Assembly (NCBI GenBank): GCA_934615145.1 | Contig: CAKTTM010000068.1 | Coordinates: 1 to 8,658, forward strand | DNA from: an uncultured Clostridia bacterium | Lineage (GTDB): Bacteria > Bacillota > Clostridia > Christensenellales > Aristaeellaceae | Length of the DNA stretch: 8,658 nt | Reading direction: 5' to 3' | Part shown: piece after piece, positions 1-6,433 of the stretch | Numbering within the stretch: the first letter of the stretch is position 1 | Layout: each line of letters opens with the position of its first letter | Made by a program: the position numbers and the translations under genes | The notes under the pieces: generated by a model | Seen by the model: the letters and a program-made list of their open reading frames with translations, nothing else | What the model was told of the DNA's origin: nothing | Database searches by the model: none

Positions 1-2
1 AT

Positions 3-992
3 ATTGTGCAGGAGGCCATAAATCAAGGCTATTTCCCCAGGGCCTCGGTGTCGGTGTTCACAGCGCGGGAGAATCTCTTCCGCTTTGCGCTGGGCGGCGT
101 CAGGGAAGAGACGCTGTTTGACGTGGCCTCGCTGACCAAGATCGCGACCAGCACACAGGTGCTGCACTTCATCGATCAAGGCAGATTGAAGCTGGACGAC
201 AGGATCGTCGACCTGCTGCCGGACTTGCTGGGGAGTGTTGAGCTTAAAGAGCGCCTCAAGGACGTGACCATCCAGCGCCTGTTGCTGCATACCTCCAGCC
301 TGCCGGACTGGTACCCCACCTATGCCGATGGCAGGGATTTTCCCGTGATGATGAAGGCGGCCATCTTCAGCATGCCCCCGGTGGAGGGCATGGAATACAG
401 CGATCTCAACTTCATGCTGCTGGGCAAGCTGCTGGAGCGGCTGTCCGGCCTGCCGCTGGATCAATGCCTGCAGCAGCATCTGGTCAAGCCACTCAATTTG
501 GGGCAGATGTGCTACTGTCCGGATGAAGGTCAAGACATCGCGCCCTCCAGCTATGGCAACCCCATCGAGGAAAATATGAGCCGGGAGAAGGGCCTGGGCT
601 TTGAACGCTGGCGCCCGCATGAGCCGCTGGTTGGTCAGGTGAATGACGGCAATGCCTGGTATTACTTTGGCGGCGTGGCCGGGCACGCGGGCATCTTTGC
701 CAACAGCCTGGCCTATGAGCGCCTGGCGCAGCACTATATGCGCACGGATTCGGCCCTGCTGCTCAAATCCATGCAGGAGCTGGCGCCCACCCGCGGCCTG
801 GGATGGCAGGTGAATGACCTGTATCCCCATGGCTGCGGGCACACCGGCTTCACCGGCACCAGCATATTCCTGTCCCGTGAGAAGGATATAGGCTGCGTGC
901 TGCTGGCCAACCGCCTGTTCTACCGGCATAGCAATGAGCATAGCACCCACGACATACGCCGGGCGCTGCATCGGGCGCTGGTGGAAGGCTGA
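3..992 (+). CDS. Serine hydrolase, beta-lactamase/DD-peptidase fold, YbbE/AmiE-like (5' partial)
   Basis: Likely an amidase or esterase acting on cell-wall fragments. Numbering from the GTG at position 6, the nucleophile motif SLTK is at residues 42-45 (Ser42, Lys45). A Tyr-Ser-Asp motif at 131-133 sits where many relatives have YxN, and HTGFTG at 279-284 takes the place of the KTG box. The segment VNDGNAWYYFGGVAGHAGIF (212-231) is a hallmark of the YbbE/EstB-like branch. B. subtilis YbbE (AmiE) cleaves MurNAc-L-Ala bonds; assigning that reaction here is inference from homology and from AnmK downstream. The reading frame is open to the window edge, and relatives usually have 15-20 more residues before the FPxAS stretch, so the true start is probably upstream. 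Whether a signal peptide exists therefore cannot be seen. It is followed after 58 bases by the importer genes on the same strand. Alternatives are an esterase or a D-amino acid peptidase. Confidence 0.85.
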   Translation: MVQEAINQGYFPRASVSVFTARENLFRFALGGVREETLFDVASLTKIATSTQVLHFIDQGRLKLDDRIVDLLPDLLGSVELKERLKDVTIQRLLLHTSSLPDWYPTYADGRDFPVMMKAAIFSMPPVEGMEYSDLNFMLLGKLLERLSGLPLDQCLQQHLVKPLNLGQMCYCPDEGQDIAPSSYGNPIEENMSREKGLGFERWRPHEPLVGQVNDGNAWYYFGGVAGHAGIFANSLAYERLAQHYMRTDSALLLKSMQELAPTRGLGWQVNDLYPHGCGHTGFTGTSIFLSREKDIGCVLLANRLFYRHSNEHSTHDIRRALHRALVEG

Positions 993-999
993 GCATAAG

Positions 1000-1016
1000 G
1001 CATCCGGATGGGATGC
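1000..1016 (+). other. Small intergenic stem-loop before the binding-protein gene
   Basis: GCATCC (1000-1005) pairs perfectly with GGATGC (1011-1016) around a five-base loop. The stem can extend outward by one G-T and one A-T pair. Only TTGTGT follows, so it is not a convincing intrinsic terminator. It lies in the 58-base gap between the hydrolase and the binding-protein gene and could protect the downstream transcript's 5' end or attenuate read-through. A TATAAA at 1022-1027 just after it resembles a -10 box, but no good -35 element is visible. Confidence 0.35.
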
Positions 1017-1034
1017 TTGTGTATAAAACCCACG

Positions 1035-1040
1035 AGGAGG
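1035..1040 (+). promoter_or_regulatory. Ribosome binding site of the binding-protein gene
   Basis: A perfect AGGAGG lies ten bases before the ATG at 1051. It is one of the strongest sites in the window, consistent with high expression of a binding protein relative to its permeases. Confidence 0.75.
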
Positions 1041-1050
1041 AAACCTATCC

Positions 1051-2553
1051 ATGAAGAGAAGGCTGTCCCTGTTGCTGGCCCTGATGATGCTGCTGGCGGT
1101 ACTGCCCGCGATGGCGACGGAGGCCAAGGTGCTCAAATACGGCACCGACGCCGAGCCCATCGGCTTTGACCCGCATACCACGCCCGCTCAGGCCTCGATT
1201 CGCATCATGTCCCAGATCTATGAGACGCTGGTGGACATGGATGATGATTTGAAGGTCATCCCGCGCCTGGCGGAAAGCTGGGAGCAGCCCGACGATGTGA
1301 CCTATATCTTCCACCTGCGCAAGGGCGTCAAGTTCCACAGCGGGCGCGAGATGAAGGCCGAGGATGTCAAGTACAGCTTTGAGCGCATTTTGGACAAGGA
1401 TCTGGGCGCGCTTGGCAACTCCGCCAGCTATGCCGGCTATATTGAGACCGTGGAAGTCATTGACGAGTATTCGGTCAAGATGACGCTCTCACAGATCAAC
1501 GCGCCCTTCCTGGCCTCGATGAGTAGCATCTATTGCTCTATCGTGGACAAAGAAGCGGTGGAAAAGCACGGCGACCTGCTGCGCGCCGACGGCGGCACGG
1601 GCCCCTTTGTGCTGGGCGAGTGGGTGCCGGACAACTATGTGACGGTCAACTACTTCCCGGATTACTGGCGAGAAGGCCATACCTTTGACCGGATCGAGTA
1701 CTATGTGATCTCCGACAGCTCAGCCCGCCTCAGCGCCTTGCGCACGGGCGAAGTGCAGCTGATCTTTGGCACCAGCGCCATGCTGGCCCTGGCCGAAGGC
1801 GCGCAGAACGTGACCACATACAAGGTGCGCACCCGCAACTACACCACGCTGTGCCTCAACCTCAACATGAAAGAGCTCTCCGACATCCGGGTGCGTCAGG
1901 CAATTTCGCTGGCGATGAACCGTCAGGAGATCATCGACCTGGCCTACGACGGCGAGGCCGAGATCTCGGGCTTTGCGCCGCCGGCGATGGGCCACTGGGC
2001 GGTGGATGTGACCAATCATCCGTTGTATCAGCAGGACATTGAGAAGGCCAAGCAGCTGATGGCAGAGGCCGGCTATCCCAATGGCTTTGAGGCCGAGTGC
2101 ACGGTGGGCCTGTATGACACCATCCGTAACTCCGGCACCGTCATCCAGCAGCAGCTGGCCGCCATCGGCATCAAGCTGACGGTACAGAACAAGGAAAACG
2201 CACAGTATGTTGATGACTGGAAGGCGCATAACTTTGAGATGATGGTCTGCCAAAATGGCGCGGGCAGCGATCCCAACCGCGCGGTGGCCTTCTTCTTCTC
2301 CACCAATGGCGCGGCCAACATTGCCGAGTACTCCAACGCCCGTGTGGACGAGCTGTGTGAGCTGGGCGCCGGCACCACCGATGTGGCCAAGCGTGAGGAA
2401 TACTACACAGAAGCCATCAACATCATCCTGGACGAGTGCCCCAATGTCACCTTTGCCAGCCCCTATGACTACTACTTCTCCACCAGCAACCTCAAGGGCT
2501 TTGTGCCCACTGTCAACAACAGCGGCGACTTCCGCGGCGTGTCCCTGGAGTAG
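1051..2553 (+). CDS. Peptide ABC transporter substrate-binding protein (SBP_bac_5 / DppA-OppA family)
   Basis: Extracytoplasmic receptor that captures a peptide-type ligand and delivers it to the membrane permeases encoded next door. The 500-residue length is normal for the family. Residues 1-22 form a signal peptide: basic MKRR, a Leu/Met/Ala core, and a likely cleavage after Ala-Met-Ala22. There is no cysteine in the first 40 residues, so this is not a lipoprotein, which is unusual for a Gram-positive binding protein. Family landmarks are LAESW...LRKGVKFHSG (73-98, the family signature region), GTGPF (183-187), VRQAISLAMN (281-290), AKQLMAEAGYPNGF (333-346) and YSNARVDEL (427-435). The ATG at 1051 is supported by a strong ribosome site, and no alternative in-frame start lies close upstream. 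The ligand cannot be read from sequence; a muropeptide or wall-derived peptide is inferred from the serine hydrolase and AnmK in the same cluster. Dipeptides, oligopeptides or other SBP_bac_5 ligands remain possible. Confidence 0.93.
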   Translation: MKRRLSLLLALMMLLAVLPAMATEAKVLKYGTDAEPIGFDPHTTPAQASIRIMSQIYETLVDMDDDLKVIPRLAESWEQPDDVTYIFHLRKGVKFHSGREMKAEDVKYSFERILDKDLGALGNSASYAGYIETVEVIDEYSVKMTLSQINAPFLASMSSIYCSIVDKEAVEKHGDLLRADGGTGPFVLGEWVPDNYVTVNYFPDYWREGHTFDRIEYYVISDSSARLSALRTGEVQLIFGTSAMLALAEGAQNVTTYKVRTRNYTTLCLNLNMKELSDIRVRQAISLAMNRQEIIDLAYDGEAEISGFAPPAMGHWAVDVTNHPLYQQDIEKAKQLMAEAGYPNGFEAECTVGLYDTIRNSGTVIQQQLAAIGIKLTVQNKENAQYVDDWKAHNFEMMVCQNGAGSDPNRAVAFFFSTNGAANIAEYSNARVDELCELGAGTTDVAKREEYYTEAINIILDECPNVTFASPYDYYFSTSNLKGFVPTVNNSGDFRGVSLE

Positions 2554-2567
2554 CCTGATTCTCTGCG

Positions 2568-2597
2568 GCAGGCGCAGGCTTGATGCCCTGCGCCTGC
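2568..2597 (+). other. Strong intergenic stem-loop between binding-protein and permease genes
   Basis: GCAGGCGCAGG (2568-2578) and CCTGCGCCTGC (2587-2597) form a perfect, GC-rich 11-bp stem around an eight-base loop. It begins 14 bases after the stop codon at 2551-2553 and ends 23 bases before the permease ATG. The following TTGCCTTGTG is a poor T-tract, so full termination is doubtful. Partial termination or protection of the upstream mRNA from 3' exonucleases is more likely, which would raise binding-protein levels above those of the permeases. That role is known for such hairpins in other ABC operons and is inference here. Confidence 0.75.
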
Positions 2598-2620
2598 TTG
2601 CCTTGTGACCTGGAGGGGGC

Positions 2621-3565
2621 ATGAAGAGTTATATCCTCAGGCGGGTGCTCACCCTGATCCCAGTGCTGCTGGGCATCAGCATCGCCATCTTTCTGATCAT
2701 GCAGCTGATACCCGGCGATGTGGTCAGCGGCATCCTGGGCATCGAAGAGACGCCCGAGCTGCGCGAAATGTGGGAGCGCAAACTGGGTATAGATAGGCCG
2801 CTGCCAGCACAGTACTTTAGCTGGATCAGCGGCGCGGTCAGGGGCGACTTTGGTGAGTCCTTCCGCACCAGCGCGCCAGTCTTCCCGGAGATCATCAGCC
2901 GCTTTAAGATCTCGGGGGAGCTGGCCATCGTGGCCTGCATTGTGGCCTGGCTGATCGCCTTCCCGCTTGGGATATTGTCAGCACTCAGGCGCAACAGCCT
3001 GGTCGACCGCATTGTGCGTATCATCGGCTTGCTAGGTGTTTCGGTGCCCAGCTTTGCCACCGCCACCTTGCTGATACTCTTTATGGCGACTGTCTTTGGC
3101 TACTATTCGCCCATCAAGTATGTCTCCTTCTTTGAAAACCCGATCAAGAACCTGGAGATCATGCTGTTTCCAGCCATCGTGATGGGCGGCAGCATGGCGG
3201 GCTCTGTCATGCGCATGACCAGGTCCTCGGTGTTGGAGGTGCTGCGGCAGGACTTTATCAAGGCGGTGCGCTCCAAGGGCGCGCCTGAGCGCGTGACCAT
3301 CGGCCGCCACGCCTTTCGCAATGCCAGCATCCCCATCGTGACATTGGTGGGCATGCAGATAGGCATCCTGATGGGCGGCACCGTGGTCATCGAGCAGATA
3401 TTCTCCATCCCGGGCCTTGGGCAATACCTGCTCACCGGCATCTTTCAGCGTGACTTCCCGGTCGTGCAGGGCAGCGTGCTCTTCATGGCCTTCATCTATG
3501 TGGTGGTCAATCTCCTGGTGGATATCTTGTACACCTATATTGACCCGCGGATCACCTACAGTTAG
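2621..3565 (+). CDS. Peptide ABC transporter permease (DppB/OppB family)
   Basis: First of two integral membrane subunits forming the translocation path of the importer. The 314 residues match the family length. An N-terminal membrane helix (about 8-30) is followed by the family's extracytoplasmic stretch, including RPLPAQYFSWISGAVRGDFGESF (59-81). Further hydrophobic segments lie near 100-120, 133-160, 180-197, 237-258 and 283-305. The cytoplasmic coupling (EAA) loop that contacts the ATPase is seen at 211-235, with KAVRSKGAPE and the downstream HAFRNA. The typical C-terminal FSIPGLGQYLL (261-271) and YTYIDPRITY (304-313) are present. The ATG follows a GGAGGGGG ribosome site (2612-2619). The binding-protein gene ends 67 bases upstream across a strong hairpin; the partner permease begins 11 bases downstream. 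Substrate assignment follows the binding protein and is not visible in this subunit. Confidence 0.95.
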   Translation: MKSYILRRVLTLIPVLLGISIAIFLIMQLIPGDVVSGILGIEETPELREMWERKLGIDRPLPAQYFSWISGAVRGDFGESFRTSAPVFPEIISRFKISGELAIVACIVAWLIAFPLGILSALRRNSLVDRIVRIIGLLGVSVPSFATATLLILFMATVFGYYSPIKYVSFFENPIKNLEIMLFPAIVMGGSMAGSVMRMTRSSVLEVLRQDFIKAVRSKGAPERVTIGRHAFRNASIPIVTLVGMQIGILMGGTVVIEQIFSIPGLGQYLLTGIFQRDFPVVQGSVLFMAFIYVVVNLLVDILYTYIDPRITYS

Positions 3566-3576
3566 AGGGGGAGCAG

Positions 3577-4455
3577 ATGACACAAGCAAGCAAGGCGACC
3601 CCCACAGCCCGGCGCCTGCCGGGCGATGAGAGCCTGCTCAGGCAGCTGCTGAGCGATCCGCTTGGCCGCTGGGGCTTTATCGGCATCTCCTTCATCGTGC
3701 TGCTGGCCATTCTGGCGCCGGTGCTAGCGCGCTATGATGTGGCGCAGATACATGCCAAGCAGCGGCTGACGGCACCTGGCGCCCAGTTCTGGTTTGGCAC
3801 GGACAACTTTGGCCGCGACATCTTCAGCCGCATCGTCTATGGCGCCAGGGTCTCACTGATCGTTGGGCTGATATCGGTCAGCATCGCGGCCGGCCTTGGC
3901 TATGTGCTGGGCCTGCTGGCGGGCTATTTTGAGGGCAGGGTGGAAAGCGGCATCATGATGGTGATGGATATCATCTTCGCCTTTCCCTCCATCCTGCTGG
4001 CGCTGCTGATCGTGGCTGTGCTTGGCACCAGCCTGGTCAACACCATGATAGCCATCGGCATCGTCAATATCCCCGTCTTTGCCCGTACGGTGCGAGCCTC
4101 CGTCAAGTCCATCAAGTCCTCTGACTTTGTGGCCAACGCCCGCTCCATCGGGCTGAAAAACGGCGCCATCCTGATGCGCCATATCACCCCCAATTCCTTA
4201 GCGCCCTTTACCGTGCAGGCCACCCTGGCGCTCTCCGGCGCCATCCTGACGGAGGCCACGATGAGCTTTCTGGGCCTGGGCATACAGCCGCCCTCGCCCA
4301 GCTGGGGCAGCATGCTGTCAGAATCCCGGGCTTACATGGAGCGCGCGCCATGGATGGTACTCTTCCCAGCCTTTTTTATCATCATCACCATCCTGTCCTT
4401 TAACATACTGGGCGATGCGCTGCGGGATGTGCTGGATCCCAAGCTGAAGCTGTGA
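3577..4455 (+). CDS. Peptide ABC transporter permease (DppC/OppC family)
   Basis: Second integral membrane subunit of the importer, pairing with the upstream DppB-type permease. The 292-residue length is usual. A cytoplasmic N-terminus of about 30 residues precedes the first membrane helix (33-50). The family-typical FGTDNFGRDIFSR is at 73-85. Hydrophobic segments follow near 92-117, 127-150, 153-170, 210-232 and 258-279. The EAA coupling loop lies at 183-206 (DFVANARSIGL...HITPN), and FLGLGIQPPSPSWG (231-244) is strongly conserved in DppC. The protein ends with NILGDALRDVLDPKL, also typical. The start is set by a purine-rich AGAGGGGGAG (3564-3573) just ahead of the ATG. It is eleven bases from the previous stop and ten from the next likely start, so translation of the permease and ATPase genes is probably coupled. 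Confidence 0.95.
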   Translation: MTQASKATPTARRLPGDESLLRQLLSDPLGRWGFIGISFIVLLAILAPVLARYDVAQIHAKQRLTAPGAQFWFGTDNFGRDIFSRIVYGARVSLIVGLISVSIAAGLGYVLGLLAGYFEGRVESGIMMVMDIIFAFPSILLALLIVAVLGTSLVNTMIAIGIVNIPVFARTVRASVKSIKSSDFVANARSIGLKNGAILMRHITPNSLAPFTVQATLALSGAILTEATMSFLGLGIQPPSPSWGSMLSESRAYMERAPWMVLFPAFFIIITILSFNILGDALRDVLDPKLKL

Positions 4456-4460
4456 GGGGG
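4454..4460 (+). promoter_or_regulatory. Ribosome binding site favouring the ATG at 4466
   Basis: GAGGGGG overlaps the stop codon of the upstream permease. It lies five bases from the ATG at 4466 but only two from the adjoining in-frame GTG at 4463. The spacing favours the ATG as the start of the first ATPase. Confidence 0.6.
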
Positions 4461-4465
4461 CTGTG

Positions 4466-5461
4466 ATGGACAATCTGCTGGAAATCAAAGACCTTCAAAT
4501 CGCCACCCTGAGGGGCAGGGACAGCGTGCTGCTGCTGGACAAAGTAAGCCTCAACATCGGCCGCAGGCAAAACCTGGGCATCGTGGGGGAGTCTGGCTGC
4601 GGCAAGAGCATCACCGCCAGCGCCCTGCTGCAGCTGCTGCCCTACCCACTCTCGGTCACACAGGGCAGCGCCCGCTTTGACTCGAGCCTGATGGGTGAAG
4701 TCGATCTGCTGGGGTTGCCGTCGGATGACATCAGGCGCCTGCGCGGCCGGGAGATTGCCATGGTCTTTCAGGAGCCCATGACATCGCTGGATCCCATCTT
4801 TACCATCGAGAGTCAGATGTTTGAGGCTCTGCAGTTTCATTTTCCAGGACTGGGGCAGCGTGAGATGCGCGAGCGCTGCCAGCATATGCTGGCCAAGGTC
4901 AATATCCCCAGGGCGGATCAGACGCTGGCCTCTTACCCGCATCAGCTTTCCGGCGGGCAGCTGCAGCGCATCCTGATCGCCATTGCACTGCTCAACAGCC
5001 CGCGGCTGCTGATCGCAGACGAGCCCACCACCGCCCTTGATGTGACCATACAGGCCCAGATACTGGATTTGATGAACGAGCTGCGTGAAGCGCACGACGC
5101 CTCCATCGTTATGATCACACACGATCTGGGCGTCATTGCAGAGACCAGCGAACATGTGGCGGTCTTTTACGCTGGCCATGTGGTGGAAGAAGCGCCAGTG
5201 GCGGAGCTCTTCCACCATCCCCAGCACCCCTATACCCGCGGCCTGCTCAAGGCCATCCGCTCCCTGGATGGCGATCCGGAGCATCTCTACGCCATCCCGG
5301 GCATCGTGCCGGCCGGTGGTCAGTGGGAGGGGCACTGCCGCTTTGCCGCGCGCTGCGACCAGCGGATGCCGATGTGCCTCACGGCCCAGCCTGCCCTGGT
5401 TGAGCTGGCGCCGGGGCACCTGTGCCGCTGTTTCCTGCACTCACAGGAGGTGGAGGCATGA
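4466..5461 (+). CDS. Peptide ABC transporter ATP-binding protein (DppD/OppD family)
   Basis: One of two cytoplasmic ATPases that power the importer. From the ATG at 4466 it is 331 residues. It shows the Walker A GESGCGKS (41-48), the Q-loop glutamine (Gln102 in VFQEPM), the signature LSGGQ (161-165), Walker B LLIADEP (181-187, Glu186), the D-loop ALD following TT (190-192), and the H-loop His219. The C-terminal oligopeptide-type extension (HPYTRGLL, then a cysteine-bearing tail) carries Cys291, Cys297, Cys304 and Cys320, plus Cys322. Related DppD proteins use such cysteines to hold an iron-sulfur cluster; that it does so here is inference. LSGGQ replaces the LSGGM common in DppD. An in-frame GTG directly precedes the ATG and is a less likely start. 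The gene ends in an ATGA overlap with the second ATPase. Confidence 0.95.
   Translation: MDNLLEIKDLQIATLRGRDSVLLLDKVSLNIGRRQNLGIVGESGCGKSITASALLQLLPYPLSVTQGSARFDSSLMGEVDLLGLPSDDIRRLRGREIAMVFQEPMTSLDPIFTIESQMFEALQFHFPGLGQREMRERCQHMLAKVNIPRADQTLASYPHQLSGGQLQRILIAIALLNSPRLLIADEPTTALDVTIQAQILDLMNELREAHDASIVMITHDLGVIAETSEHVAVFYAGHVVEEAPVAELFHHPQHPYTRGLLKAIRSLDGDPEHLYAIPGIVPAGGQWEGHCRFAARCDQRMPMCLTAQPALVELAPGHLCRCFLHSQEVEA
5445..5450 (+). promoter_or_regulatory. Ribosome binding site setting the second ATPase start
   Basis: AGGAGG lies seven bases before the ATG at 5458, inside the last codons of the first ATPase. It selects that ATG over an earlier in-frame alternative start at 5422, which would add twelve residues unlike the family. 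Confidence 0.8.
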
Positions 5462-6432
5462 GCGAGTTTCTGTTGGATGTGCGCCAGCTCAAAACTTACT
5501 TTCCCATCAAGGCAGGGCTCATGCGCCGCACGGTGGGCCATGTGCGCGCGGTGGAGGATGTATCCTTTGCCATCCGGCCGCGCGAGGTCTTTGGCCTGGT
5601 AGGCGAATCGGGCTGCGGTAAGAGCACCACAGGCAAGAGCATCGTACGCCTGATCGAGCCCACGGCGGGGCAGGTCTTCTTTGACGGGCAGGATATTGCC
5701 GCCCTGTCGCCCGAGCAGATGCGCGGCATGCGCCGAGACATGCCCTTCATCTTCCAGAACCCCTACAGCAGCCTTAATCCCAGGATGAATGTGTGGCAGC
5801 TGCTCTCTGAGCCGCTGCGCACCAACTTTGACCTGCCCAAGGATGAGCTGCGCGACAGGGTGGCGCAGATGATGGAGCGCATCGGCATGACGCCGGATCA
5901 GATGGGCCGCTATCCACATCAGTTTTCCGGCGGGCAAAAGCAGCGTATCTCCATCGCGCGCGCCTTGATCACCAAGCCGCGCTTCGTGGTGGCCGATGAG
6001 CCGCTGTCGGCGCTGGATGTTTCCATCCAGGCGCAGATACTCAAATTGCTGATCGCATTGCAGCAGGAGATGCAGCTGTCTCTTGTCTTTATTTCTCATG
6101 ATCTCAATGTAGTGCGCTTTATCAGCAACCGGGTGGCCGTCATGTACCTGGGCTCCATCATGGAGCTGGGGGAGACCCAGGCGCTTTACCGCCGCCCGCG
6201 CCATCCCTACACCCGCGCGCTGCTCAGCGCCGTGCCCTCGCACGACCCGCTGAACAAGAAGCGCCGCGAGGTGCTGGGCGGCGATGTGCCCAACCCCGCG
6301 GATCCGCCCAGCGGCTGTCCCTTCCATCCCCGCTGCGCCTATGCGGATAAATTGTGCAGGGAAGTCAAACCCCAACTGATCAGGGATGGGGAGGGCAGGG
6401 AGATCGCCTGCCACCATCCGGTGGAGGATTAG
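5458..6432 (+). CDS. Peptide ABC transporter ATP-binding protein (DppF/OppF family)
   Basis: Second cytoplasmic ATPase, expected to form the nucleotide-binding heterodimer with the upstream DppD-type protein. It has 324 residues. The N-terminal [33 protein letters not shown] (5-37) is characteristic of the DppF/OppF side. Walker A is GESGCGKST (49-57), the Q-loop is Gln100 ([13 protein letters not shown]), the signature is FSGGQ (156-160), Walker B is VVADEP (177-182, Glu181), the D-loop is SALD (184-187) and the H-loop is His214. The C-terminal extension has HPYTRALL (249-256) and a cysteine set at 287, 293, 300 and 318, spaced like the presumed iron-sulfur ligands of this transporter class. 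It starts in an ATGA overlap with the previous gene and stops one base before the anmK start, tying the importer and the kinase into one translational unit. Confidence 0.95.
   Translation: MSEFLLDVRQLKTYFPIKAGLMRRTVGHVRAVEDVSFAIRPREVFGLVGESGCGKSTTGKSIVRLIEPTAGQVFFDGQDIAALSPEQMRGMRRDMPFIFQNPYSSLNPRMNVWQLLSEPLRTNFDLPKDELRDRVAQMMERIGMTPDQMGRYPHQFSGGQKQRISIARALITKPRFVVADEPLSALDVSIQAQILKLLIALQQEMQLSLVFISHDLNVVRFISNRVAVMYLGSIMELGETQALYRRPRHPYTRALLSAVPSHDPLNKKRREVLGGDVPNPADPPSGCPFHPRCAYADKLCREVKPQLIRDGEGREIACHHPVED
6423..6428 (+). promoter_or_regulatory. Ribosome binding site of anmK
   Basis: GGAGGA sits within the last codons of the second ATPase, five bases before the ATG at 6434. It decides this start over an earlier in-frame one at 6386, since the protein from 6434 begins exactly like AnmK proteins. 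Confidence 0.75.
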
Positions 6433-6433
6433 T

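Noticed and set aside
1720..2622. Minus-strand open frame (300 codons) opposite the binding-protein gene
   Set aside because: The binding-protein frame is well supported by family landmarks. The antisense product resembles no family and spans the intergenic hairpin.
4400..5440. Long open frame on the minus strand (346 codons) opposite the first ATPase
   Set aside because: The plus-strand gene is a clear ABC ATPase with all motifs. The antisense frame is low-complexity, rich in His, Gln and Gly, and stays open because of GC-biased codon use.
5422..5457. Extended start for the second ATPase at 5422
   Set aside because: The added residues are unlike the family, and the AGGAGG at 5445-5450 is placed for the ATG at 5458.
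5320..6417. Long open frame on the minus strand (365 codons) opposite the second ATPase
   Set aside because: It is fully antisense to a convincing ATPase gene, its composition is typical of a shadow frame, and it has no recognisable domain.
6386..6433. Extended start for AnmK at 6386
   Set aside because: The sixteen extra residues do not match AnmK, while the protein from 6434 opens with the conserved YIGLISGTSLDG.
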